Notes: a model not told the origin generated them from the sequence alone. 64,000 bases of DNA from an uncultured bacterium (GCA_949284715.1 CASDWH010000005.1:25452-89451), one strand, 5' to 3'; shown: positions 46,486 to 56,090, counted from the first letter of the stretch. Translations and numbers: made by a program.

Positions 46486-47521
46486 TTATAAGCTTTTCCC
46501 GGTTATTATACTTAACGGAAGAATAAAGGGAGGCAAGAATAATTATTAAGCCTGACAGAGCAGTCACAACTTCAGGAATTTCAAGATATGTCGAGATAAA
46601 CATTATTAAAGCAAGTATACCGATTGCCCAATGTGCGCCGCTTTCAAGATATACAAAGCTTTTTAATGTCTTTTTTTCAACAAGTAGAATAGTGAGCGAA
46701 CGGACAAAAATGGCACCTATGCATAATCCTAAAGTAATAATAATTATATCGTGGCTCAACGCAAATGCCCCCAGCACACCATCTAAAGAAAAGGAAGCAT
46801 CAATCAATTCAAGATAGAGAAAACTTACAAAACCGCCTTTTGCAGCATGCGCCAGCGCATCTGCTTCGTGCTTGTGTTCCTTTTGTTCAATAAAATGTGC
46901 TAATTTATCTATTGCTGAAAATATAGCGGCCCCAATAATTGCAGGAATAATAATATCATTTTCGTGATAGTTTGGCTGTTGTGATAGTATAAAGCAAACA
47001 ATCATCATAACTATAAAATAATCAAGATATTTTATATTAGCAAGCTTAGAGAGCGGAATTTCAAACCATTTTAACCACATGTGTTCGCGTTTACTCATAA
47101 AAAAGTTAAGGAACAGCATCATTAGAAATGCCCCGCCGAAAGAAACAACGGCAGCGTGCGATTGATGCAGATATTCTGCGTATTTAAGCGGTTCGTGAAG
47201 TGCCATTGGAAATACTTTACTTATATGAATGCCGGAAAATATAGCAACAATTACAAGCGGGAACAGGAATCTCATACCAAATACCGCAATAGCAATACCC
47301 CATGTTATGAACCTGTGCTGCCATTTAGGCGTCATTTTCTCCAGCTTGGCCGCATTAACTACAGCATTATCAAAAGATAAACTTATTTCTAAGATACCAA
47401 GAACAGCAGCTATAAACACGCAGGCTAAGCCTGTACCTGGTTTTGCATGTTCGCCCCAGAAAAATGCTACGGTAAGACAAACTATTGTAGTTATATATGA
47501 CCCTCTAAATATACTGTTCAA
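46472..47521 (-). CDS. DUF475/TerC-like integral membrane protein
   Basis: A 349-residue protein with about eight or nine membrane helices. It contains LEISLSFDNAVVNAAKLEKM near the N-terminus and ASFSLDGVLGAFALS in the second half: paired motifs with conserved Asp residues, as in TerC/DUF475 proteins, which are linked to tellurite resistance or metal-ion (Mn/Ca) transport. The start is a TTG at 47521, 7 nt after GGAGGA and 2 nt after the stop of the upstream GT39 gene; the longer reading lacks a ribosome-binding site. It is odd to find it inside a glycosyltransferase operon. Metal supply for the DxD-type enzymes is only a guess. Confidence 0.85.
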   Translation of the reverse strand: MNSIFRGSYITTIVCLTVAFFWGEHAKPGTGLACVFIAAVLGILEISLSFDNAVVNAAKLEKMTPKWQHRFITWGIAIAVFGMRFLFPLVIVAIFSGIHISKVFPMALHEPLKYAEYLHQSHAAVVSFGGAFLMMLFLNFFMSKREHMWLKWFEIPLSKLANIKYLDYFIVMMIVCFILSQQPNYHENDIIIPAIIGAAIFSAIDKLAHFIEQKEHKHEADALAHAAKGGFVSFLYLELIDASFSLDGVLGAFALSHDIIIITLGLCIGAIFVRSLTILLVEKKTLKSFVYLESGAHWAIGILALIMFISTYLEIPEVVTALSGLIIILASLYSSVKYNNREKLINGDK

Positions 47522-47523
47522 TT

Positions 47524-49080
47524 TTATTCCTCCGTACTCCTGCCGAGTTTTATCAGTGACCAACTCCCCATCTTAGTCGATTGTACAACAAGATTATGCT
47601 TTTTTCCATATTTTAATATTTCGTTTCTCAATACTGACATTTCAAGATATATAGGATTAACCATATCTATATATTCTTGGCGTGCAGCTATCTTTTCTAA
47701 CTCTTTGTCCGGAAAAAATGCCACAGAATCTAGAAAAAGTATAAATGTTTGTTGTTTTGGGATTAATAATTTATCCAGTTTTTTTTCAGCAAAACTTCTG
47801 TCGATGAGATATATTGACGGATTGATTTTTCTTGAATCAGATATGTATCGGCTTACCTCTGTTTTATCAATACTTGTTATATTTAGACCGCTAAGGTTAA
47901 TATATTTTGTAAAACGCTCGGGATTATAGTATGTAAGAATTAATTTGTCCTCAGGTTTTATACCGGATTTAGCGATAAGCAGCGCAGGAATGCGATTACC
48001 CTCTGTTCGCGGACATTTTGACGGATATCCCGGCATAAAAATGTAGAAAATCTGAAAAAAAAGGTATAATAATAAAAATGAATATTTGATAGGCTTTTTG
48101 ACGTTAGAAAGACCTACAGCAAAGAGATACATCAATACTGGCAAAATTTCTATATTATATTTTGTTATAAAAACAAATCTTGATGTAATTGCGGCAGCAG
48201 AAAGTGTAATTGTTGTAAATAGGGCAATGTAGAACAATCCGCGTATACTTTTGTCTTTTGTAAAAGAGTAAATTATAAAACCTACAGCAATTAATGCAGG
48301 AATAATCAACGCAGCAGCAAAAACGGCTCCATTCTGATATAAGATTACGGAGGGAATATTAACATTGTTCGTAAGAATGGGAGAGAAGAAGTCCGTGAAC
48401 ATAAATATAATTGTCCGGTATGAAAACGCGCCCCACCATTGTGAATGACCGGTATGCAGAAAAATATATATTACAAAAGGTGCTGGCAGCATAAATAAAG
48501 CTGCAAATATGTAATAATAAACTCGTTTAGGTTTAATTACTGATATTAGGTATACAATAGAAAAGAAAACAAAGACAAAACCTATAGTATGAGTAAAAAG
48601 TACAAGCAATGAAGATATAACAAATCCTGCAAGATTTATTTTATTTGGATTTATGCGTATTTTTAAAAGAAATAACAGAATTAAAGATGAAAAGAAAAAC
48701 AAAAGAGAATAAAACCGCACTTCTTGCGAGTAGTATACAAGAAAAGCGGAAAACGCCGTTATTGCTGCAAGAGTCTTTGCCGTAAAATTATCTCTTGTTT
48801 TACCTGCAAGATACATGACCCAGACCGCGCCTACAGAGGGCAGAACCGATGAAAGCCTTAATATAATGTCATTGTTATTGCCTATTATTGAAAATATTTT
48901 TAAATAGAAATAATAAAGCGGCATGTGGCATTGTTTAAAAATTTCTGTTATAAACCCATCCTTAAAAGGTGTTGCAGCAATCATCCAGGAAACATATTCG
49001 TCATTCCACAAACCTTCCGGCTTTAGTATATAAGCCAAACGTAATATTACCCCTGATAGTAAAACCCAAAATAAATACAT
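47524..49080 (-). CDS. Membrane glycosyltransferase, GT39/ArnT-like
   Basis: A 518-residue protein with about ten to twelve membrane helices in the first 370 residues and a C-terminal soluble part. It matches the dolichyl-phosphate-mannose/undecaprenyl-phosphate-sugar transferase type: an acidic motif in the first periplasmic loop (KPEGLWNDEYVSWMIA, about 19-34) and AGKTRDNFTAKTLAAITAFSAFLVYYSQEVRFYSL (about 88-122). Such enzymes take the sugar from a polyprenyl phosphate on the periplasmic side, which fits the GT2 polyprenyl-phosphate sugar synthase encoded divergently next door. Start ATG follows AAGGATATGAG. It is the first gene of the minus-strand cluster. Confidence 0.85.
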   Translation of the reverse strand: MYLFWVLLSGVILRLAYILKPEGLWNDEYVSWMIAATPFKDGFITEIFKQCHMPLYYFYLKIFSIIGNNNDIILRLSSVLPSVGAVWVMYLAGKTRDNFTAKTLAAITAFSAFLVYYSQEVRFYSLLFFFSSLILLFLLKIRINPNKINLAGFVISSLLVLFTHTIGFVFVFFSIVYLISVIKPKRVYYYIFAALFMLPAPFVIYIFLHTGHSQWWGAFSYRTIIFMFTDFFSPILTNNVNIPSVILYQNGAVFAAALIIPALIAVGFIIYSFTKDKSIRGLFYIALFTTITLSAAAITSRFVFITKYNIEILPVLMYLFAVGLSNVKKPIKYSFLLLYLFFQIFYIFMPGYPSKCPRTEGNRIPALLIAKSGIKPEDKLILTYYNPERFTKYINLSGLNITSIDKTEVSRYISDSRKINPSIYLIDRSFAEKKLDKLLIPKQQTFILFLDSVAFFPDKELEKIAARQEYIDMVNPIYLEMSVLRNEILKYGKKHNLVVQSTKMGSWSLIKLGRSTEE

Positions 49081-49130
49081 CTCATATCCTTTATAGTATA
49101 ATTATATTATAAAGAGAGAAAGATATCACT

Positions 49131-50057
49131 GTGAAACTTATTATTCAAATACCTTGTTATAATGAAGAACAGACAATAAAAGCTGTTATAAAGGACTTAC
49201 CTGAAAAAATTTCAGGTGTGGATGAAATGGAAATTCTTGTTATAGATGACGGCTCTACAGATAACACAGCGGAACTTGCAAAATCATTTGGCGCGCGGGT
49301 CGTGTCACACAAGAAAAACCTCGGGCTTGCGGCCAGTTTTAAAACAGGTATAAGGCACGCACTTTTATCAGGTGCTGATATTATTGTTAATACAGATGGC
49401 GACAATCAATACTACGGCGGCGATATAGAATCTCTAATCAAACCTATTCTTGAAAATAAGGCTGACATGGTTATCGGGGCAAGGGATATTAAAAATCATA
49501 AGGAATTTTCGCCATTAAAGAAATTATTGCAATCAATCGGCTCACATATAGTGAAAATAATTTCAGGAGCCGATGTTATAGATGCGCCAAGCGGGTTTAG
49601 AGCGTTTTCAAAAACCTGTGCTTCTTCAATAAATGTATTTGATAATTTTTCCTATACTATGGAAACTATAATTCAATCGAGCGCAAAAGGGTTTAGAATA
49701 GTATCAGTTCCGGTAAGGGTTAACGAGAAGCTAAGAAAATCAAGACTTTTTAAAAATATGTTTCAATACATATTTCGATCCGGCTGTACAATTATTAGAA
49801 TGTTTGCTATTTACCGCCCATTCAGATTCTTCACTCTTTTTGCCCTGACATTTATACTATCCGGAATAAGTATTTTGGTAAGGTATTTGTATTTTTTCTT
49901 CAATAATGACGGATCCGGCCATTTACAGTCCTTATTACTTGCAGCAATACTTATAATTATTGGATTTTTACTTCAGGTTATCGCAATTTTTGCAGATTTA
50001 ATTTCAATTAACAGAAAACTCCTTGAAGATATTCAATCAAAAATTAACAAAATTTAA
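49131..50057 (+). CDS. Polyprenyl-phosphate glycosyltransferase (GT2, DPM1/GtrB-like)
   Basis: A 308-residue protein with an N-terminal GT-A domain. PCYNEEQTIKAVIKDLP is at the start, LVIDDGSTDNTAELAKSFG at about 35-53, and NTDGDNQYYGGDIESLI at about 85-101 carries the metal-binding DxD. Two C-terminal membrane helices (about 240-262 and 270-295) follow. It would place a hexose on undecaprenyl phosphate at the inner face of the membrane. The divergent GT39 gene encodes the kind of enzyme that uses such a donor. The GTG start at 49131 has only a weak purine-rich region upstream. Confidence 0.91.
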   Translation: MKLIIQIPCYNEEQTIKAVIKDLPEKISGVDEMEILVIDDGSTDNTAELAKSFGARVVSHKKNLGLAASFKTGIRHALLSGADIIVNTDGDNQYYGGDIESLIKPILENKADMVIGARDIKNHKEFSPLKKLLQSIGSHIVKIISGADVIDAPSGFRAFSKTCASSINVFDNFSYTMETIIQSSAKGFRIVSVPVRVNEKLRKSRLFKNMFQYIFRSGCTIIRMFAIYRPFRFFTLFALTFILSGISILVRYLYFFFNNDGSGHLQSLLLAAILIIIGFLLQVIAIFADLISINRKLLEDIQSKINKI

Positions 50058-50136
50058 CCTGAAGAGCTAAAAAGCTTTAAAGAAAGTTTCCTTTGTAGTA
50101 TCGTAAATAAGTAATACGTTAGTTGGAGAATTAAGC

Positions 50137-51510
50137 ATGTACAATGTTGCAATAGTTGGGGCTGGCCCTGCGGGTATATTTACGGCATTAGAGATTGTCA
50201 AATTGAAACCGGACTGGAAAGTCGTATTAATTGAAAAAGGCCCCAAAATTGAACATCGTAAATGCCCGTTAAGGGAAGGTTCTGAAAAATGTGTATCATG
50301 TAAACGCTGCGGTCTGCTATGCGGCTGGGGCGGCGCCGGCGCATTTTCTGACGGCAAATTAACCCTGACGCCGGATGTTGGTGGAAACCTCGTTGATTAT
50401 ATGTCAAGAAAAGAAGTCGAAGACCTAATAGATTATGCAGATAAACTTTATCTTGAATATGGTGCAACAGAAGAGGTTTTTGGTACAGACAGGAAAATTT
50501 TTGAAGAAATTGAAAGGAAAGCAACTTTAGCGGAATTAAAACTGGTGTATTCGCCTGTAAGACACCTTGGAACAGAGAGAAGCCTTGATGTTTTAAAGAA
50601 TATGCAAAATTACCTCGATGAGCGTATAACTATTTTAAACAATACCTCTGCAAAAAGTTTAATTGTTGAATGTGAACAAGTAAAAGGAATTGTTCTGGAG
50701 AATGGTGAAATTATTAAAGCGGAATATACTGTTATAGCGCCGGGAAGAGAAGGAGCTGACTGGCTTACACAGGAATTTTCCAAGAATAAAATAGGCATGG
50801 TTAATAATGCCGTTGATATCGGCGTACGTGTTGAACTGCCTGCGCCTGTATTTGAACCGATTACTGAAAAACTTTATGAATCCAAATTAATATATCACTC
50901 TCCGACTTTCGGAGATGAAGTTCGCACATTCTGTATGAATCCGTATGGAGAAGTTGTACAGGAGAATTATAATGGAATTTCAACTGTAAACGGTCACAGT
51001 TATGCGAATATAAAAACCAAAAATACAAATTTTGCACTGCTTGTGAGCGAAAGATTTACTGAACCGTTTAAAGAGCCAATTACTTACGGACAGCATATAG
51101 CAAGTCTTGCTAATATGCTCGGAGGCGGCATTCTTGTCCAACGTTTCGGAGATCTTCTCGACGGGCGCAGATCTACACCTGATAGAATCAAAAACAGCGT
51201 ATTAACGCCTACCCTCACAAGTGCAACTCCGGGCGATTTAAGCCTTGTTATTCCGTACAGACAAATGCAAAGTATTATTGAGATGTTGTACGCGCTTGAT
51301 AAAATTGCACCGGGTACTGCTTCACGATACACATTACTCTATGGAATTGAAGTTAAGTTTTATTCGGCAAGAGTAAAGCTTACAAATGAACTGGAAACAG
51401 AAGGAGTACAAAAGCTCTTTACTATTGGTGACGGTGCAGGGGTTACAAGAGGTTTGATACAGGCATCAGCATCCGGCGTTCATGTAGCAAGAGTAATTTG
51501 TAAAAGATAA
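50137..51510 (+). CDS. FAD-dependent oxidoreductase of the COG2509 type
   Basis: A 457-residue flavoprotein. The N-terminus has the dinucleotide-binding IVGAGPAGIFTALEIVKLKP (about 5-24). A cysteine cluster CVSCKRCGLLCGWGGAGAFSDGKLTL (about 51-76) follows, characteristic of this poorly characterised group of dehydrogenases. The C-terminal LFTIGDGAGVTRGLIQASASGVHVA contacts the flavin. The four cysteines could form a redox or metal site. Substrate unknown. The ATG follows TTGGAG. It lies 57 nt before lysC, with a TATAAT box between them, so the two probably have separate promoters. Confidence 0.87.
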   Translation: MYNVAIVGAGPAGIFTALEIVKLKPDWKVVLIEKGPKIEHRKCPLREGSEKCVSCKRCGLLCGWGGAGAFSDGKLTLTPDVGGNLVDYMSRKEVEDLIDYADKLYLEYGATEEVFGTDRKIFEEIERKATLAELKLVYSPVRHLGTERSLDVLKNMQNYLDERITILNNTSAKSLIVECEQVKGIVLENGEIIKAEYTVIAPGREGADWLTQEFSKNKIGMVNNAVDIGVRVELPAPVFEPITEKLYESKLIYHSPTFGDEVRTFCMNPYGEVVQENYNGISTVNGHSYANIKTKNTNFALLVSERFTEPFKEPITYGQHIASLANMLGGGILVQRFGDLLDGRRSTPDRIKNSVLTPTLTSATPGDLSLVIPYRQMQSIIEMLYALDKIAPGTASRYTLLYGIEVKFYSARVKLTNELETEGVQKLFTIGDGAGVTRGLIQASASGVHVARVICKR

Positions 51511-51566
51511 ACTTGTCTTTATAATTAGTTAACTGTATAATTTATAGAGCAGTTAGGAATAGGAAA

Positions 51567-52829
51567 GTGAAAAACATAGTAGTACAAAAATTTGGCGGTA
51601 CGTCCGTTGCCAGCTCTGAAAAAATTAAAAATGTTGCACAGGTTATTTTAAAAGAAAAAAGCAAAGGAAATTCAGTTGTTGTAATTGTTTCTGCAATGGG
51701 GCATACAACAGATCAACTTTTAAAGCTGGCGGATGAAGTTAATACCTCTCCATCTCCGAGAGAACTTGATATGCTTTTGTCTACCGGTGAATGTGTTTCT
51801 GCTTCTCTGCTAGCTATGGCATTACAGGCGGAAGGATATAAAGCCGTCAGCATGAATGCTATGCAGGCTCAGATAATTACGGAAAAAGCTTATAACTGTG
51901 CAAGAATTATTGATATTAAAACTGACAATATTCTAAAACATATTAACAATGATGAAATTGTTATTATTACAGGATTTCAAGGAATAACTAGCGATAATGA
52001 AATAACGACGCTCGGACGCGGCGGTTCGGATACATCTGCTGTCGCTGTTGCCGCAGCGTTAAATGCCCAAAGGTGCGATATTTATACCGATGTAGAAGGT
52101 GTCTATACGACTGATCCGCGTATAGTTCCTAACGCTACGCGCCTTGATGAGATTAGTTATGACGAAATGCTTGAGCTTGCACGTGTCGGAGCAAATGTTA
52201 TGCACCCACGTTCTGTCGAAACGGCAAAACAATATAATATCCCGCTTAGAGTAAGGAGCAGCTTTAAAACAGATAATTTAGGAACATTAATACTAGGAGT
52301 TGAAGATATGGAAATTAGAAGAACAGTTACAGGTGTAGCCGCTGATTTATCTCAGTTGAGAATAGTTGTTTGTGATGTTCCTGATGTTCCCGGAAATGCC
52401 GGCAGATTATTTGACAGACTGGCAAAAGACGATATTTCTGTTGATATGATTATTCAATCATATGCTCGAAAACATACTAATACAAATGATATAGCATTTA
52501 CTATTGATAAAAAAGATTTGACTAAAGTACAATCAATTATTGAGGAAATTAAACAAGAACTCGGCTGTAGTAATATTCTTGTTGATGATAACATTGCTAA
52601 AATTTCAATTGTAGGTGCCGGTATGATTGACCATCCGGGGATAGCTGCAATGATGTTTAAAACACTTGCTGCTAATGATATAAATATAAAAATGATATCT
52701 ACAAGTGAAATAAAAATAAGCTGTCTTGTGGATGAAAAATATGCAAAAGACGCAGTTAAAGAATTACATTCAGCATTTAATCTTGGTTGTGATGAAATAG
52801 CCGAGGTTAAAGGAACATTACCGGAATAA
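51567..52829 (+). CDS. lysC: Aspartate kinase
   Basis: Catalyses phosphorylation of aspartate, the first step to lysine, threonine, methionine and diaminopimelate. The 420-residue protein has VQKFGGTSVA (4-13), VIIVSAMGHTTD-type nucleotide site, TLGRGGSDTSAVAVAAAL, CDIYTDVEGVYTTDPR and two C-terminal ACT domains (about 262-410), which normally bind lysine and/or threonine for feedback inhibition. It is a monofunctional enzyme of the usual length. It starts with GTG at 51567 behind AGGAA. It leads a tightly packed run with a small secreted protein and aroC-aroK-aroB. Confidence 0.97.
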   Translation: MKNIVVQKFGGTSVASSEKIKNVAQVILKEKSKGNSVVVIVSAMGHTTDQLLKLADEVNTSPSPRELDMLLSTGECVSASLLAMALQAEGYKAVSMNAMQAQIITEKAYNCARIIDIKTDNILKHINNDEIVIITGFQGITSDNEITTLGRGGSDTSAVAVAAALNAQRCDIYTDVEGVYTTDPRIVPNATRLDEISYDEMLELARVGANVMHPRSVETAKQYNIPLRVRSSFKTDNLGTLILGVEDMEIRRTVTGVAADLSQLRIVVCDVPDVPGNAGRLFDRLAKDDISVDMIIQSYARKHTNTNDIAFTIDKKDLTKVQSIIEEIKQELGCSNILVDDNIAKISIVGAGMIDHPGIAAMMFKTLAANDINIKMISTSEIKISCLVDEKYAKDAVKELHSAFNLGCDEIAEVKGTLPE

Positions 52830-52841
52830 AAAGGAGATACA

Positions 52842-53309
52842 GTGAAAAAATTATTAACAGTATTTGTAGTTTTTTTGTCAGTAGGGCTTGCATCATTGGC
52901 GGACAATAAGGATGATGCTTTAAAATTTTTTAATAATTATGTGAATGCAGCAAATACTTATAGTACTACAATTCCTGAATACTACTCTCCCACTGCTAAA
53001 ATCATCAGGCAGGTTATAAAACCCGATGGTACGCTTGTTGATAGAGAAACCACTACGGCGCGTTATGTTTCAGAAATGAAAAAAGGACAGGCGATTGCTA
53101 AAGTTAGAAAATATAAAAACAATTATTCAGATATAAAAATTACAAAAATAAATGACACAACGTATAAAATTTCATCTCTAAGGCAGCCAACCGGTGAAAC
53201 ATATAAATTAAAAACTTATATGATTGTACAGAAACAACCTGATGGTAAATGGCTGATTATAGAAGAATTAATGCAGACGAAGGTTCAGTTATTTTTGAAT
53301 GCAAAATAA
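52842..53309 (+). CDS. Small secreted protein, NTF2-like pattern, unknown function
   Basis: A 155-residue protein with a short signal peptide (MKKLLTVFVVFLSVGLASLA, cleavage about 20-21). The mature part alternates one long helix (DDALKFFNNYVNAANTY) with beta strands (AKIIRQVIKPDGT, YKLKTYMIVQKQPDGKWLIIEE), an arrangement like NTF2-fold domains. No catalytic residues can be assigned. GTG start follows AAGGAGAT, 12 nt after lysC, and aroC begins 33 nt downstream, so it appears to be in the amino-acid operon although its product is exported. Confidence 0.72.
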   Translation: MKKLLTVFVVFLSVGLASLADNKDDALKFFNNYVNAANTYSTTIPEYYSPTAKIIRQVIKPDGTLVDRETTTARYVSEMKKGQAIAKVRKYKNNYSDIKITKINDTTYKISSLRQPTGETYKLKTYMIVQKQPDGKWLIIEELMQTKVQLFLNAK

Positions 53310-53342
53310 TGCAATTCATGCCACTTTTTTGTAAGGGGAGTT

Positions 53343-54509
53343 ATGACAAAGAATTTTAGATTTTTGACATCAGGCGAAAGCCACGGCAAATGTTTAAATG
53401 CAATAATTGATGGCTTGCCCGCCGGATTGAGAATTGATATTGATTTTATAAATACAGAGCTGCGTAAACGCCAGTCCGGATATGGCCGCGGCGGCAGGAT
53501 GAAAATTGAAACGGATGCTGTTGATATAAAATCGGGCGTAAGATTCGGTAAAACTACTGGTGCGCCGGTTTGTATTGAAATAAAAAACCTGGATTTTGAA
53601 AACTGGCGTATTCCAATGAGTGTTGAGGAATTAAATTTTTCGGATAAAGCGATTTTGCGTGCTGTTGCAGAAAAATCATTCACGGCAGCGCGTCCGGGGC
53701 ATGCAGATTATGCCGGAGCAGTAAAATACAATCTGGAAGATTTACGTGATGTACTCGAACGCTCGAGTGCTAGAAAAACGGCAATAGAGGTTGCTGTAGG
53801 TGCTGTTGCTAAACTTTTTTTAAGAGAATTTGGTATTATTGGTTTTTCGCATGTTATTCAAATCGGGGATGTTGAACTTGATGTGCGGCCGTCTACTTTT
53901 ACTTTAATAAAAGAAAAAGCGGATAAATCACCTTTACGCTGCTGTGATGAATTTATCACTGATAAAATGAAGGAAGAGATAGACAGAGCAAAAGAAGAAG
54001 GCGATACTCTGGGCGGTAAGTTTGAAGTAATATATTCAAATCTTCCGGTAGGACTCGGTTCATTTGTTCAATGGGATAGAGCGATTGATGGAATACTTGC
54101 TCAGGCATTAATGAGTATACCTGCGATAAAAGCAGTAGAGGTAGGAATTGGCGTAGATGCAGCAAAAACACCGGGCAGTAAAGTTCATGACGGTATAAAA
54201 ATTAAAAACGGAATAATTTACCGCGATACAAACAATGCCGGAGGAATAGAGGGCGGAATGACTAACGGCGAACCTTTGATATTAAAAGGAACGATGAAAC
54301 CAATTCCAACATTAAGAAAACCTCTGCCGACAGTTGATTTGCTAAAAAAAGTCCAGACAGAAGCTCATTTTGAACGTTCGGATACATGCGCCGTTCCTGC
54401 CTGTGCTATTGTAGCAGAAGCAAGAACAGCAATTATTTTAGCCGATGAATTTTTGCAAAAATATGGCGGTGACAGTATTGAGGAAGTAAAAAGACACTAT
54501 GGGAAATAA
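53343..54509 (+). CDS. aroC: Chorismate synthase
   Basis: The last step of the shikimate pathway: 5-enolpyruvylshikimate 3-phosphate to chorismate, with reduced FMN. The 388-residue protein has all family signatures: FLTSGESHGKCLNAIIDGLPAGL at the N-terminus (signature 1), RQSGYGRGGRMKIE, RPGHADYAGAVKY, and AGGIEGGMTNGEPL (signature 3 region). The length is typical of the cyanobacterial/Gram-positive form. The following aroK overlaps its end by 11 nt, giving coupled translation. Confidence 0.98.
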   Translation: MTKNFRFLTSGESHGKCLNAIIDGLPAGLRIDIDFINTELRKRQSGYGRGGRMKIETDAVDIKSGVRFGKTTGAPVCIEIKNLDFENWRIPMSVEELNFSDKAILRAVAEKSFTAARPGHADYAGAVKYNLEDLRDVLERSSARKTAIEVAVGAVAKLFLREFGIIGFSHVIQIGDVELDVRPSTFTLIKEKADKSPLRCCDEFITDKMKEEIDRAKEEGDTLGGKFEVIYSNLPVGLGSFVQWDRAIDGILAQALMSIPAIKAVEVGIGVDAAKTPGSKVHDGIKIKNGIIYRDTNNAGGIEGGMTNGEPLILKGTMKPIPTLRKPLPTVDLLKKVQTEAHFERSDTCAVPACAIVAEARTAIILADEFLQKYGGDSIEEVKRHYGK

Positions 54510-55020
54510 CTACATTCTAATTGGCATGCCCGGAAGCGGCAAAACTACAATTGGCAAACTTCTTGCAAGAAGGCTGAATTACGTATTTGTTGATACGGAT
54601 TCCTTAATAGAAGAATTAGAGGGAGTCAGTACCAATGATATTTTTGCGCTAAAAGGAGAAAATTATTTCAGAGAGCTTGAAACAAGAGTGATAAATACAT
54701 TGTCAGATATAGAAAACAAAGTTCTTTCAACAGGCGGCGGCTCTTTTGAAAATGAAGAAAATCGCGCAATGCTGAAAACTCTTGGAAAAGTTATATATTT
54801 ATATGCACAGCCTGAAATTTTATTTGAACGCCTTAAAGGAGATACAAACAGACCGCTGCTCAAGGTTAGCAATCCCAAAGAAGTAATAAAGAAACTTTAT
54901 GATAAACGCGAAAGTAATTACAGACTTGCCGATTGTTCAATTGACACGTCAAATCTCGATACCTATAATGTAGTTGATGAGATAATAAGGATTATAAATG
55001 GAGAGAACGCTTGCAATTAA
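54499..55020 (+). CDS. aroK: Shikimate kinase
   Basis: Phosphorylates shikimate at the 3-OH. The 173-residue protein has Walker A GMPGSGKTTIG (9-19), the shikimate-binding FVDTDSLIEE with the DxD pair, the Arg-containing FRELETRVI, and STGGGSFENEENR, where the Gly triplet binds substrate. It overlaps aroC by 11 nt and aroB by 23 nt, the order being aroC-aroK-aroB. Confidence 0.96.
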   Translation: MGNNYILIGMPGSGKTTIGKLLARRLNYVFVDTDSLIEELEGVSTNDIFALKGENYFRELETRVINTLSDIENKVLSTGGGSFENEENRAMLKTLGKVIYLYAQPEILFERLKGDTNRPLLKVSNPKEVIKKLYDKRESNYRLADCSIDTSNLDTYNVVDEIIRIINGENACN

Positions 55021-56089
55021 TATTCCGGAAGATGATAAATATTATGATATTTATATAAACAATGAACCGGTTGAAAGTTTATACAAAGATATACTTTTAA
55101 GAACTAAAAACAGAAAAAGACTTATTGTTTTTAGTGAGAAGGTTTATAATTTGTACTCTAAGAATTTACCTTTTCCAAAGAATGAGATTTTCATATTAAA
55201 AGACGGTGAAGAGCAGAAAAACTTAAAAAACTATTTAAAAATTCTCGAAGTATTAATAAAAAATAAAATGACCCGAAAAGATGTTATTATAGCAATTGGC
55301 GGAGGCGTTGCCGGTGATATAACAGGATTTGCTGCCGCTACCTATATGCGGGGAATTAAATTTATTCAGGTTCCTACGACTCTGCTTTCAATGGTAGATT
55401 CATCTGTCGGCGGGAAAACAGCAATTGACATGTACTCTGCAAAAAATATTATCGGTAGTTTTTACCAACCGGAATACGTATTTATCAATTTGAATTTTTT
55501 AAAAACGCTTTCTGATAGGCAGTATATGTCCGGCTTAGGTGAAGTTTTAAAATACGCCTTTATAGAGTGCAACTGCTGTAACAATGAGCCTAAATCTCTC
55601 TTTGAGTTTCTGTCAATAAATTCTTCCAGAATTCTAAGCAGAGATTTATATTTTTTGGAAAAACTTATAGCAATCTGCCTTGAATATAAAATTAATGTTG
55701 TCAGGGCTGACGAAAAAGAAGCAGGTTTAAGAAAAGTATTAAATCTCGGCCATACGTTAGGCCACGCTCTTGAAACAATGACTAAATACAAAAAATACAC
55801 CCATGGTGAAGCTATAATCTGGGGAATGATGTTAATATTCAAGTGGGCGCTGAAAAACTGCTATATAGATACTGTATATTACAATGCGGCAATGGAACTT
55901 ATAGCGCTTTATGGATTTAAACCTTTTAATGAAAATATAAAAACAGACAAAATTGTTGATTTAATGTTACTGGATAAAAAAGCTGAAACAGGAAAAATAA
56001 AGCTGATTGTTCCAAGCGGTTCAAGAGTCGTTACAGAGAAAGAAATACCAAATATTCAAGAATTCAAACTCTGGCTGGCCGGGCAGTAA
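54998..56089 (+). CDS. aroB: 3-dehydroquinate synthase
   Basis: Converts DAHP to 3-dehydroquinate with NAD and a divalent metal. The 363-residue protein has DGEEQKNLKN, the NAD-binding AIGGGVAGDITGFAAATYMRG (about 101-121), VPTTLLSMVDSSVGGKTAID, the metal ligands around LNLGHTLGHALE and HGEAIIWGM. Sequence length and motifs are standard. Its start lies inside aroK; an initial stretch of about 12 residues before the first strand suggests that the annotated ATG could be slightly early, but it has a purine-rich sequence upstream. It is the last gene of the operon. Confidence 0.97.
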   Translation: MERTLAINIPEDDKYYDIYINNEPVESLYKDILLRTKNRKRLIVFSEKVYNLYSKNLPFPKNEIFILKDGEEQKNLKNYLKILEVLIKNKMTRKDVIIAIGGGVAGDITGFAAATYMRGIKFIQVPTTLLSMVDSSVGGKTAIDMYSAKNIIGSFYQPEYVFINLNFLKTLSDRQYMSGLGEVLKYAFIECNCCNNEPKSLFEFLSINSSRILSRDLYFLEKLIAICLEYKINVVRADEKEAGLRKVLNLGHTLGHALETMTKYKKYTHGEAIIWGMMLIFKWALKNCYIDTVYYNAAMELIALYGFKPFNENIKTDKIVDLMLLDKKAETGKIKLIVPSGSRVVTEKEIPNIQEFKLWLAGQ

Positions 56090-56090
56090 T

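Noticed and set aside
49081..49130. Palindromic AT-rich gap between the divergent GT39 and GT2 genes as another TTATATATATAA copy
   Set aside because: It contains TATAATTATATTATA-like text, but not the TTATATATATAA core or the GCAATTTT block; ordinary divergent -10 boxes explain it.
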